A stretch of DNA of 12,136 bases, taken from assembly GCA_023421875.1 (NCBI GenBank), contig JAEZSM010000025.1, positions 1-12,136 of the forward strand. Direction: 5' to 3'. Below are positions 1 through 7,082 of this stretch, piece after piece. This DNA is from Spirochaetota bacterium (GTDB lineage Bacteria; Spirochaetota; Spirochaetia; Treponematales; Rectinemataceae). The notes under the pieces were generated by a model that was not told the origin of the DNA, searched no databases, and worked only from the letters and a program-made list of their open reading frames with translations. Position 1 is the first letter of the stretch. Every line of letters starts with the position of its first letter. The position numbers and the translations under genes were made by a program.

Positions 1-323
1 ATTCCGCTCTCCAGGGTGTAAAGGGGGATATTCTCCGCTTCTAGGAGGGCTTCAAAATCCCGGGCCGGCGCAAAAACCCGTTCGCAGACCACCGACCCAG
101 CGCAATGCCTGGCTATATCGTTATAGATGATGCGGATGGCGTTGTTGGACATGCCGATCTCGTACAGATCGGGGAAGCAGAGCGCCAGCCGGAAGCGAGT
201 ATCCGAGGCGGAGATCGGCGAATTAGAGCCCAGTTCTCCGCCCAGGTAGCGCGCCGGTTTCTGGATTTTTAAAAGCCCCTGTCCTAATTCTTTGAGTGGA
301 TCGATAAAGCGCTGTCGTTTCAC
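1..323 (-). CDS. B12-binding/radical SAM protein (TIGR03960-like), N-terminal part, cut by the window edge
   Basis: The frame runs from a GTG at 323 to the window edge, giving 107 codons of the N-terminus. The translation has KPARYLGGEL near residues 22-31, FPDLYEIGMS near 50-59, and ends with VFAPARDFEALLE followed by IPLYTLESG. This pattern is typical of the N-terminal domain of the large TIGR03960 family, in which a cobalamin-binding-like domain precedes a radical SAM domain. The CxxxCxxC cluster motif would lie outside the window, so the radical SAM part is inferred from the family. The biochemical role of the family is not established to my knowledge. The GTG start is supported by a GAAGG element 8 nt upstream and by the 4-nt GTGA overlap with the rodA stop codon; the nearby ATG at 325 is followed directly by TGA. 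The overlap suggests translation coupled to rodA. Confidence 0.85.
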   Translation of the reverse strand, partial: MKRQRFIDPLKELGQGLLKIQKPARYLGGELGSNSPISASDTRFRLALCFPDLYEIGMSNNAIRIIYNDIARHCAGSVVCERVFAPARDFEALLEAENIPLYTLESG

Positions 324-1639
324 ATTCTATACCTTCGGGAAGAAATTCCCAGTAAAAACCCTACTGCCAAAAAGGCTGACCAGAGGGAGGAACCTCCGTA
401 GGAAATGAAATAGAGCGGGATTCCTGTTATAGGCATTATCCCAATGGCCATTCCTACATTGATCATTAAATGAAAGGTAAACATGCCAAAAATCCCGGTG
501 CAAACCAGCATGGAGTATTTGTCCTTCGTGCTGGAGACCAGTCCGAGCATTCTGTAGAGCAGGAGGAAAAAGAGGGCTAGAAGAATTAACCCCCCGATAA
601 ATCCCCACTCTTCGGCGATAATGGAAAAAATAAAATCGGTGCTCTGCTGGGGAATAAAGCGAGCGTGGCTCTGAGTGCCCTGGAGAAAGCCCTTCCCGGC
701 TAGTCCGCCCGATCCTATGGCTGTAACCGACTGGATAATGTTCCAGCCCGCTCCCTGGGGATCGGCATTGGGATTGAGGAAGACCATGAGGCGCATGATC
801 TGGTATTCCTTGAGCACTCTGTGGCCGGCATAGGCGAGAAGGATTGAAAGATCCATGATCGAGAACGCATAGCTGAGCCAAAAATAGTACTCTTTCTTGA
901 ATGCGAACCAGCCCCAGAGGGAAAGTGCCAGGGCGATAAAGAAGATGCTGCACACCATGATGACGAACCGGGGACGTTGAAAAAACAGATCAAGCATGTT
1001 GCCGTCGGAGAAAAAATATTTTCCGGCCAGGGGGAGCATGAGGAAGAGAAAGGTAACGCCGATGGAAAGCAGGATGAAGAGTATGTATCGCCTGTCTATC
1101 CCTCCCATGTACAGCATTACGATCAGTATGGGAAAAAAGACCAGGGCCGAGCCGAAATCAGGCTGGGACAGAATGAGGAGTACGGGAATTCCGATGATCA
1201 TCGAACTAAGGATTAGTCGCTTTATGCTGCTGGTCTGTTCCGAGGATTCCAGGTATCGTGCCAGGAAGAGTATGGTAAGGATTTTAGTGAACTCTGCCGG
1301 TTGGATGCCGTATTCGCCGATCCCCACCCATGAGCGGGCGCCGTTAACCACTCTTCCGGCAAACCGGGTATACAGGAGCAGCAGCAGTATGGCTATGTAG
1401 GCGAAGATGCTGTAGTCCTTGAGCCGGGATATGTCCAGTGCCATGGCGGCTATCATAATTACAAGCCCCGAAATAGCCCATACTATTTGCTTGCTGTATT
1501 CATTGGAAAAGCGAACCCCGTCGGAGTCGATGCCGGCGGAGTAGATAGAGGCGATTCCCACCGCACTCAGCAGAAGCGAGAGTATGAGAATACTGAAATC
1601 CAAATCCGACAAGAACTTAGGTAGCTGAAAATGCCTCAT
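320..1639 (-). CDS. rodA: RodA, SEDS-family peptidoglycan glycosyltransferase
   Basis: RodA polymerises lipid II into glycan strands during lateral wall synthesis, working with PBP2 in the elongasome. The 439-residue product is a polytopic membrane protein. SEDS landmarks are GARSWVGIG (100-108) followed by QPAEFTKI (113-120), QPDFGSAL (159-166), GAGWNIIQS (296-304) and STDFIFSIIAEEWGF (333-347). Asp335 of that last motif corresponds to the catalytic Asp of SEDS polymerases. The C-terminal motif is PITGIPLYFISYGGSS (403-418). The protein is about 70 residues longer than E. coli RodA (370). The excess lies mainly at about 205-272, where two additional hydrophobic stretches appear. The ATG at 1639 has GGGAGGG a few bases upstream and overlaps the mrdA stop by 4 nt (ATGA). 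FtsW is the alternative paralogue, but the mreBCD-mrdA context and the motifs favour RodA. Confidence 0.96.
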   Translation of the reverse strand: MRHFQLPKFLSDLDFSILILSLLLSAVGIASIYSAGIDSDGVRFSNEYSKQIVWAISGLVIMIAAMALDISRLKDYSIFAYIAILLLLLYTRFAGRVVNGARSWVGIGEYGIQPAEFTKILTILFLARYLESSEQTSSIKRLILSSMIIGIPVLLILSQPDFGSALVFFPILIVMLYMGGIDRRYILFILLSIGVTFLFLMLPLAGKYFFSDGNMLDLFFQRPRFVIMVCSIFFIALALSLWGWFAFKKEYYFWLSYAFSIMDLSILLAYAGHRVLKEYQIMRLMVFLNPNADPQGAGWNIIQSVTAIGSGGLAGKGFLQGTQSHARFIPQQSTDFIFSIIAEEWGFIGGLILLALFFLLLYRMLGLVSSTKDKYSMLVCTGIFGMFTFHLMINVGMAIGIMPITGIPLYFISYGGSSLWSAFLAVGFLLGISSRRYRM

Positions 1640-3492
1640 TCCGCCCTCCCCCGCAGGTGCTGTCCATCGAGGTTAAGCCCTATAGCCTTTGCGGCGGTTT
1701 CGGCGTCCTGTCCGGCGAATATCGACTGGAACATGAGGTTGGAAGCGTAGGGTGCCCACCACTCCCAGGGGTTGCTCGCTTCAATCATGGCGACCACCAC
1801 AACCTGGTCTTCCGGTTTTGCTCCGTAGGGACCGAAGGCGGCAAACCAGGAATGCCATCGATCCTTGAGGCCTATTTCCGCCGTACCGGTCTTGCCGGCC
1901 ACCATGACTGCCTTGGTCGATACAGGCACCCTGGCGGAACCGTAGGTGATGACACTTCTAAGATCGTCCCTGAGTGTTTTAAAGGTGGATGCGCTTATCG
2001 AAGAATCGGTGAGAATCTCCGGCATCATGGACTGGATAAGGGCGCCCGATTCGCCGTCCCTGATTTCCTTGACAAGGTGGGGCTGGTAGATAACCCCGTC
2101 ATTTACCACCATGGCGATCATATTCGCCACCTGGATTGGTGTGGCAAGCAGGTAACCCTGGCCGATGGAAATATTCATGGTATCGCCGGGGTTCCAGCGT
2201 TCCCGGTAGCTTTCTTCCTTCCATCTAGGGGTGGGTATGAAGCCGGAGTTCTCGCCGGGAAGGTCTATGCCCGTGGCTCTGCCGTAGCCGTAATCGCCGG
2301 CATAGCTGATTATCTTCTCTACCCCGAGGTTGTCCCGTCCGACAGTCCAATAGTAGATGTCGCAGGAATGGGCAAGGGCTTCCTGCAGGTCCACCGGTCC
2401 GTGTCCGGGGCTATGCACCCAGCAGTTCCAGGTACGTCCGCCGTACTCCATAAACCCGTTGCAGGTAATGGTAGTTTTTGGAGAAATTGCTTTTTCCTCG
2501 AGTATCGCCGTACTCAAAACCGTCTTGAAGGTCGATGCCGGCGGATAGGAAGACTGTACGGCTCTGTTGAGAAGCGGCTTATTGGGATCGTTTAAAAGCT
2601 TCAGATACTCTTCACCCGAGTTGGAGGAGGTAAAAATGGATGGATCGTACCAGGGGTAGGAAACCATCGCAAGAATCTCTCCTGTATCGGGCTTCAGTAC
2701 GATTATGGAACCCATACGATTTCCCAAGGCTTCTTCGGCGGTTTTCTGCATTGCCGCGTCGATGGTGAGCACGAGCTTTTGCCCCGGGACGGGGGCTTCC
2801 AGCCGTTCTGCCTCGCCGGCGAGATTCTTTCCCTTTACGTCGACGGTTGTCCGTAGGTATCCGTCCTGACCCTTGAGGCTGCTGTCATAGAATTTTTCCA
2901 AGCCCGTCTTTCCGATGACGTCATCGGAGGAATAGCCCTTATTGTAGAGCAGCTTATATTCGTCTCTCCCTATCTCGCCCACGTAGCCGATGACATGGGA
3001 GAGAGAGCCTATATCCAGATAGCGCCGGATAGGCCTCGAGTTCCAGTAGACGCCCGGAAAATCTTCCTTGTGTTCGGCTATCTTGGTTACGGCCTGGTAT
3101 GAGGCTGAGGTACTGACCGCAATACGCTGGTAAAGGTGGTAGTAGGAAGCGGGGATCTTTCTCTGAATATCCGCCAGTCGGAGATTGAGTATTTGCGCCA
3201 GCTTCTGGAATACCTCGTCCCGCTTGGAAGCCGGAAGTTCGGCCGGCACAACCTCCACAGAGAAGGCTTCGTCGTTGGTAACGAAGGGGATGGAATTGGT
3301 CCTGTCGTAGATCTCGCCCCTGGCTGCGGGAATTTTTACCGATTGAACCGCGTAGCGATTGGCCTTTGCCTCGAATTCTGCTCCGCGGATGACCTGCAGG
3401 CTGAAAAGTCTGGCAGCATAGAGCAGGCATATACCGATTACGAAGAGACGGAGAACTAAAATCCTGGTCTTGTTATCCCCGGAAAAAGCCAT
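1636..3492 (-). CDS. mrdA: Penicillin-binding protein 2, class B peptidoglycan transpeptidase
   Basis: PBP2 cross-links new peptidoglycan along the cell cylinder and is the partner of RodA. The 618-residue product (E. coli PBP2 is 633) has a short cytoplasmic end and one membrane segment at about 10-30. The pedestal domain begins with ARGEIYDR (57-64). The transpeptidase motifs are all present: SxxK with nucleophile Ser320 (STFK), SxD as Ser376-Cys-Asp378, and KTGT at 534-537. SxD in place of SxN is common in the PBP2 subgroup, so this is not a defect. The enzyme should sit in the inner membrane with its catalytic domain in the periplasm, and it is a beta-lactam target. The gene starts 16 nt after mreD. 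The ribosome site is modest (AAGGG about 11 nt before ATG). Its stop overlaps the rodA start by 4 nt, which fits coupled synthesis of the polymerase and cross-linker. Confidence 0.96.
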   Translation of the reverse strand: MAFSGDNKTRILVLRLFVIGICLLYAARLFSLQVIRGAEFEAKANRYAVQSVKIPAARGEIYDRTNSIPFVTNDEAFSVEVVPAELPASKRDEVFQKLAQILNLRLADIQRKIPASYYHLYQRIAVSTSASYQAVTKIAEHKEDFPGVYWNSRPIRRYLDIGSLSHVIGYVGEIGRDEYKLLYNKGYSSDDVIGKTGLEKFYDSSLKGQDGYLRTTVDVKGKNLAGEAERLEAPVPGQKLVLTIDAAMQKTAEEALGNRMGSIIVLKPDTGEILAMVSYPWYDPSIFTSSNSGEEYLKLLNDPNKPLLNRAVQSSYPPASTFKTVLSTAILEEKAISPKTTITCNGFMEYGGRTWNCWVHSPGHGPVDLQEALAHSCDIYYWTVGRDNLGVEKIISYAGDYGYGRATGIDLPGENSGFIPTPRWKEESYRERWNPGDTMNISIGQGYLLATPIQVANMIAMVVNDGVIYQPHLVKEIRDGESGALIQSMMPEILTDSSISASTFKTLRDDLRSVITYGSARVPVSTKAVMVAGKTGTAEIGLKDRWHSWFAAFGPYGAKPEDQVVVVAMIEASNPWEWWAPYASNLMFQSIFAGQDAETAAKAIGLNLDGQHLRGRAE

Positions 3493-3508
3493 TATTGCCG
3501 CATCCCTT

Positions 3509-4018
3509 TCATTCGCTGGGCTTCCTTGTCACCAGGATAGGCGTAAGCTTTTTAAAAAGGAAAAAGAAAGGCGCCGCGAGCGCACCGTTAATAGCCGCCT
3601 CGACCCAGAAACGCAGGTCTCCGAAGGAGTAGGATTCCACTAGTTCGCCGCTGAAAACTAAGGCCAGCATAATGCTCGCAATGCCCTTGAGCAGGGTGCT
3701 GGAAAAGCCGAGGATCACCGGCAGGACGAGTCCGTCCATATCCACGATTTTTCTGACAAAGGAAATTGCGTATGCCGGAAGTATGTACAGGAAGGAGGTA
3801 TAGCCCAGCGGAGCCGAGGACAGAAGGTCGCAGACAATGCCACTCAGGAAGGCCGCGATGATGCCTTCCAGCCCCTTGTTGTTGTAAGAGACCCAGAGAA
3901 TGAGCAGAAAGGCCAGATCGGGGATAACTCCCCAAAAAAGCCCGTTGCCGAGCCATGTTGTCTGAATGAAGAGGAACAAAGAGCCGATCGCCGTGGATGC
4001 CAGAATGCTGCGTGTCAT
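3509..4018 (-). CDS. mreD: MreD, membrane subunit of the rod-shape complex
   Basis: MreD is a small integral membrane protein that binds MreC and helps activate the PBP2/RodA pair. The 169-residue product is the usual length (E. coli 162). It is almost wholly hydrophobic, with about five likely membrane segments: roughly 5-28, 32-62 (containing PDLAFLLILWVS), 70-90, 98-122 and 136-156. The segment FLSGIVCDLLSSAPLGY (58-74) resembles the conserved MreD 'G-x-x-x-D-x-x-x-x-x-P-x-G' stretch. The ATG overlaps the mreC stop as ATGA (4015-4018), indicating coupled translation. Sequence conservation in this family is low, so position between mreC and mrdA carries much of the assignment. Confidence 0.92.
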   Translation of the reverse strand: MTRSILASTAIGSLFLFIQTTWLGNGLFWGVIPDLAFLLILWVSYNNKGLEGIIAAFLSGIVCDLLSSAPLGYTSFLYILPAYAISFVRKIVDMDGLVLPVILGFSSTLLKGIASIMLALVFSGELVESYSFGDLRFWVEAAINGALAAPFFFLFKKLTPILVTRKPSE

Positions 4019-4917
4019 GGGCTTGTTCCTGTTTTTTGTCCTAAGGAGTCCTCGGGTGCGGTGGTGTTTGGGTCTTTATTCCGTTCGAGCACGAAGAGAT
4101 ACTCGATTTTAGAAAAATCCAGCGCCGGTTCCAAAAGAATCAGGGTAGAGCTGCCGTACTTGGGGGTGCGGATTTCTTTTACTCGTCCTATGGCGATATC
4201 GGGCGGATAGATCGAATCCAGGCCGCTGGTTACCACCATGTCACCGATCTGGATATCCTGGGCATTCAGCATCGATACGTAATTCATGAGCAAAGGATCG
4301 TCGGGTTTGCCCTGACCATTGACGAGCCCCTCGACTCTGGTGCGGGAAAGGCGGGCGGCAACATAGAGCCGGCCGTCGTACAAGGGCAGAACAAGGCTCG
4401 AGCCCAGGCGGGCCTCCAGAACTTTGCCGGCCAGGCCTTCGATGCCGTTCTGGAAGGCCGCGACAGCCATGTCTGCTTCAACCCCCGCGCTGCTACCCTT
4501 GTCGATCACGCAGCTGGAATAGATATTACCCGGATCCTTGGCGATTATCCTCGCCGCAGCCTTTATGGACGAGACACTCTCGAAGAAGCTCAGCTGCTCC
4601 TTCAAGCGCTCGTTCTCCGCCAGGGTATTCACGTAGTCGCGTTCCAGGTTTTCGAAACTCTCCAGTTTCGCCGTCAAGGTTTCGTATTCCTCTCTCAGGA
4701 GGCGCAGCTCCCTGATGGAAAAGACCGTCCGCTGTATAAAATTCTGGACGCCGAAGAAGAGTTTTTGCACTCCGCCGCTGACACCTGCCGCTACAGCCCT
4801 GGGAAGGCTCTGCACTGTCTTGGTGGAGATAGAAACAAGAATTATGCTCAGCACCATGAGAAGCAGGGGGATTCCCTGGGCAGCCATGAATCCCTGGCCC
4901 CGCTTTTTCTGCGGCAT
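4015..4917 (-). CDS. mreC: MreC, periplasmic scaffold of the rod-shape complex
   Basis: MreC links cytoplasmic MreB to periplasmic PBP2 and is thought to switch PBP2/RodA to an active state. The 300-residue product (B. subtilis MreC about 290) has a basic N-terminus (MPQKKRGQG) and a single membrane segment at about 14-31. A charged heptad-like coiled coil follows at about 67-115, ending in the typical ENERLKEQL (101-109). The beta-rich domain occupies about 120-280, with family-like elements VIDKGSSAGVEADMAV (137-152) and GDMVVTSGLDSIYPPDIAIG (223-242). The last 20 residues are a polar tail. The ATG at 4917 lies 13 nt after the mreB stop and is preceded by AGGTAGGTG, a good ribosome site. 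Confidence 0.95.
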   Translation of the reverse strand: MPQKKRGQGFMAAQGIPLLLMVLSIILVSISTKTVQSLPRAVAAGVSGGVQKLFFGVQNFIQRTVFSIRELRLLREEYETLTAKLESFENLERDYVNTLAENERLKEQLSFFESVSSIKAAARIIAKDPGNIYSSCVIDKGSSAGVEADMAVAAFQNGIEGLAGKVLEARLGSSLVLPLYDGRLYVAARLSRTRVEGLVNGQGKPDDPLLMNYVSMLNAQDIQIGDMVVTSGLDSIYPPDIAIGRVKEIRTPKYGSSTLILLEPALDFSKIEYLFVLERNKDPNTTAPEDSLGQKTGTSP

Positions 4918-4930
4918 CTACACCTACCTG

Positions 4931-5977
4931 CTATAAATTGAGGCTTTCGTAGACACTGTCCGAGGATTCCCTGCTGTTCATCATGGTCTCGAAATAGGTG
5001 CCTGAGCCTATGGCTACGCATTCCAGCGGCTTTTCGGCAAGAATGACCGGCACGCCTGTTTCTTTGGCGATGAGCTTAGGCAGGCCTTTGAGCAAGGCGC
5101 CCCCACCGGACATGACGATGCCCCGTTCGACGATGTCGGCGGCCAGCTCCGGAGGAGTTTCGCTCAGTGTCTTCTTTACCTCGTCGACGATCTGCGAGAT
5201 GGAGGGCATGAGGGCTTCCCGTATCTCCACCGAATCGACCTCGAATCGCCGGGGCAGGCCTGTGATGGCGTCGTTGCCCTTGATCTCGACTTTTTCGATA
5301 GTCCGCTCGGGGCTTGCGTTGCCGATTTCTATTTTGAGCCTCTCGGCGGTTTGGTCGCCGATTATGAGGTTGTGAACGTTCCGTATATGGCGCATTATCG
5401 CTTCGTCGAACTCGTCGCCGCCTACCCTGATAGCCCGAGTAACCACCATGCCCTTCAGCGAGATTACCGAAATCTCCGTCGTGCCTCCGCCTATGTCGCA
5501 AATCATGTGGCCTGCTGGCTCTACAATGGGGATGCCGGCGCCGATGGCAGCCGCGAGGGATTCGGCGATGACCTTAACGATTCTAGCGCCGGCCTTGTAA
5601 GCCGAGTCGATGACAGCGTTTTCCTCCACCTTCGTGATGCAGGAAGGCACGCCGATAACGATCCGGGGCTTGAAGAACCAATTTTTGGGGGCAACCTTCT
5701 GGATGAAGTATTTGATCATTTTTTCGGTCAGATCAGGGTCGGCGATCACCCCGTCCCGCAGGGGGCGCTTGGCAATGATATCCCTGGGGGTTCTGGAAAG
5801 CATTCCCTTGGCTTCGGTTCCCACGGCTACCAGCTTGTTGGTGCCCTTCTCCACGGCGACGACGGAAGGCTCGTTCAGCACGATACCCTTGCCACGGATA
5901 TAGATCAGGGTATTGCAGGTTCCGAGATCGATGCCAATATCCTGGGAAAATCTGCTCAAAAATCCGTTCTTCGCCAT
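4931..5977 (-). CDS. mreB: MreB, actin-like rod-shape determining protein
   Basis: MreB forms membrane-bound filaments that orient the lateral wall machinery. Landmarks, numbered from the ATG at 5980, are the phosphate-1 loop IGIDLGTCNT (15-24), phosphate-2 DIGGGTTE (162-169) and the adenosine loop IVMSGGGALLKGL (288-300). The length of 348-349 residues is normal. The N-terminal FLSRF (7-11) could serve as a short membrane-binding amphipathic stretch. Two ATG codons are adjacent, at 5980 and 5977. GGGAGG lies only 1 nt before the first and 4 nt before the second, so I favour 5977, though 5980 is possible. The stretch equivalent to IEEPMAAAIGAG of E. coli MreB reads IAESLAAAIGAG (138-149). The gene follows the TPR gene by 9 nt and is probably in one operon with it. 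Confidence 0.96.
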   Translation of the reverse strand: MAKNGFLSRFSQDIGIDLGTCNTLIYIRGKGIVLNEPSVVAVEKGTNKLVAVGTEAKGMLSRTPRDIIAKRPLRDGVIADPDLTEKMIKYFIQKVAPKNWFFKPRIVIGVPSCITKVEENAVIDSAYKAGARIVKVIAESLAAAIGAGIPIVEPAGHMICDIGGGTTEISVISLKGMVVTRAIRVGGDEFDEAIMRHIRNVHNLIIGDQTAERLKIEIGNASPERTIEKVEIKGNDAITGLPRRFEVDSVEIREALMPSISQIVDEVKKTLSETPPELAADIVERGIVMSGGGALLKGLPKLIAKETGVPVILAEKPLECVAIGSGTYFETMMNSRESSDSVYESLNL

Positions 5978-5986
5978 CATTCCTCC

Positions 5987-6955
5987 CTATAGACGTTCAG
6001 CTAGCTTCTTTCTCGCTTCGGTATGGTTCGGGTCAATGCTCGTCGTTTTACGCCAGGCTGCGCGGGCGGCAATGGGGTCCTTGAGCGCCTCGGCGACAAG
6101 GCCCAGCCGGTACCAGCCCTCGGCTGAGCCGGGATCGGTCTCCACGATGGAGCGGTACAGCTTGTCAGCTTCGGACAAGTCGCTCTTTTCCATGGCTATC
6201 TCGCCAAGAAGAAAACGCGCTCGTTGAACCAGAAGGCCGTCCGCCGCCGAATCGATGCTCGAAGACAGATATTCGACGGTTTTGTCCAGCTCTCCTAATT
6301 CTTTATAGCTTATGGCCGCTGAAAGCTTCAATACATCGCTCGGCGTTTTGTTCAGCGCTTTTTCAAAATACCCCACAGCCGATGCGTGATCGCCGAGACC
6401 GGCATAGCCTAGGGCAAGGAATTGCTCAGTGTCCTTTGCTTCGTAGCCGTCTTCTATGGATTGCTCGAAGTAGTCCACCGAGAGGTCCAGCCAGGGCTCT
6501 CCCTTGTGGAAATATATCTTGGCTAGCACGTACTCAACCTGTCCTCGAACAGGCAGACGTTTCGGCTGTGCCAATGCCTTGCGCAGGCTAAAGAGCGCTT
6601 CGTCGATCAGAATTTGCCGTTCGTCCCCCTCGGGGCTGTCAGCCGCCACATAATAGGAGGCGATGCCGAGCATGCTGAGGTAAAATGAATCAAAGGGAAG
6701 CTGTTCGAGCCCCGCCCTGCTCAGCTCGAGAGTCAGGGCTTTGTCCCCGGAGTTCCAGGCCTGCAGCAACTTCTGCCGTGAAATCCTCTGAGTGTCTTGG
6801 GCTGACTGCTTGCTGTGGGGGTAAAAGATGAAAAAATATCCGGCGGCGCCTAGTCCGAGGACGGCAACAGCGATTGCCGCGAGCAGGCCGATGGTTCGTC
6901 CTTTTCCATGCCTCTTTAAAAGGCCGCCAGCCCGGCCTCTAGCCCCGCTTTTCAT
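5987..6955 (-). CDS. Membrane-anchored TPR-repeat protein upstream of mreB
   Basis: I do not recognise a named gene. The 322-residue product has a strongly basic N-terminus (about ten Arg/Lys in the first 20 residues) and one hydrophobic segment at about 22-44. This predicts a single-pass inner-membrane protein with its C-terminal part outside the cytoplasm. The remainder is helical with TPR-like units, clearest at 175-208 (LGYAGLGDHASAVGYFEKAL), 209-238, 241-275 and 276-309 (WYRLGLVAEALKDPIAARAAW, a near-canonical repeat). TPR domains bind protein partners, so a scaffold role in the elongasome is plausible, but this rests on position only. It is the first gene of the mreBCD-mrdA-rodA group. 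The ATG at 6955 has a weak site, GGGGA, 9 nt upstream. T. pallidum carries, as I recall, a similar TPR gene near mreB. Confidence 0.85.
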   Translation of the reverse strand: MKSGARGRAGGLLKRHGKGRTIGLLAAIAVAVLGLGAAGYFFIFYPHSKQSAQDTQRISRQKLLQAWNSGDKALTLELSRAGLEQLPFDSFYLSMLGIASYYVAADSPEGDERQILIDEALFSLRKALAQPKRLPVRGQVEYVLAKIYFHKGEPWLDLSVDYFEQSIEDGYEAKDTEQFLALGYAGLGDHASAVGYFEKALNKTPSDVLKLSAAISYKELGELDKTVEYLSSSIDSAADGLLVQRARFLLGEIAMEKSDLSEADKLYRSIVETDPGSAEGWYRLGLVAEALKDPIAARAAWRKTTSIDPNHTEARKKLAERL

Positions 6956-7064
6956 ACGCGCAAATCCCCGATCAAGCTTGATTTATCCTGAACAATTAAC
7001 AGGTCGAACACAAGTATACGGCGCAGCTCCTTCACAGGATAGAGCCTGCTGCCGCAATTGAATT
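6956..7064 (-). promoter_or_regulatory. Leader of the TPR-mreBCD-mrdA-rodA operon, with possible promoter
   Basis: This 109-nt stretch between the rnpB U tract and the TPR gene has no credible ORF. Because the U tract should stop transcription from rnpB, a promoter for the morphogenesis operon is expected here. Two -10-like candidates exist on the minus strand: TATACT at 7018-7013, without a recognisable -35, and GATAAA at 6987-6982, with TTGTGT at 7013-7008 but a long 20-nt spacer. Neither is convincing alone. A perfect 12-bp palindrome and a bulged hairpin also lie here. Confidence 0.35.
6971..6982. repeat. Perfect 12-bp palindrome just upstream of the TPR gene ribosome site
   Basis: ATCAAGCTTGAT is an exact inverted repeat with no spacer. 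It lies 16-27 nt before the TPR start codon and next to the GGGGA ribosome site. It could be a small operator half-site pair or chance; a perfect 12-bp palindrome is expected about once in 4 kb at random, so only its position draws attention. Confidence 0.3.
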
Positions 7065-7082
7065 AAAAAAAAGGAGCGGGCC
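7065..7082 (-). terminator. Probable rnpB 3' end and terminator (P1 3' strand plus U8)
   Basis: The 3' strand of the RNase P P1 helix, GGCCCGCTCC (7082-7073), is followed at once by eight T residues (7072-7065) on the transcribed strand. The P1 helix pairs perfectly with 7486-7477, so P1 plus the U tract resembles an intrinsic terminator built on a long-range stem. I find no strong local hairpin right before the U tract, so termination efficiency is uncertain. Confidence 0.6.

Noticed and set aside
2356..2370. SCD in place of SxN in PBP2, as a possible active-site defect
   Set aside because: SxD is common in the PBP2 subgroup of class B PBPs, and the SxxK and KTG motifs are intact.
1657..2595. 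312-codon open frame on the plus strand opposite mrdA
   Set aside because: It overlaps the PBP2 transpeptidase domain, including the SxxK and KTG codons, and its translation resembles no family I know. It is best read as an antisense shadow.
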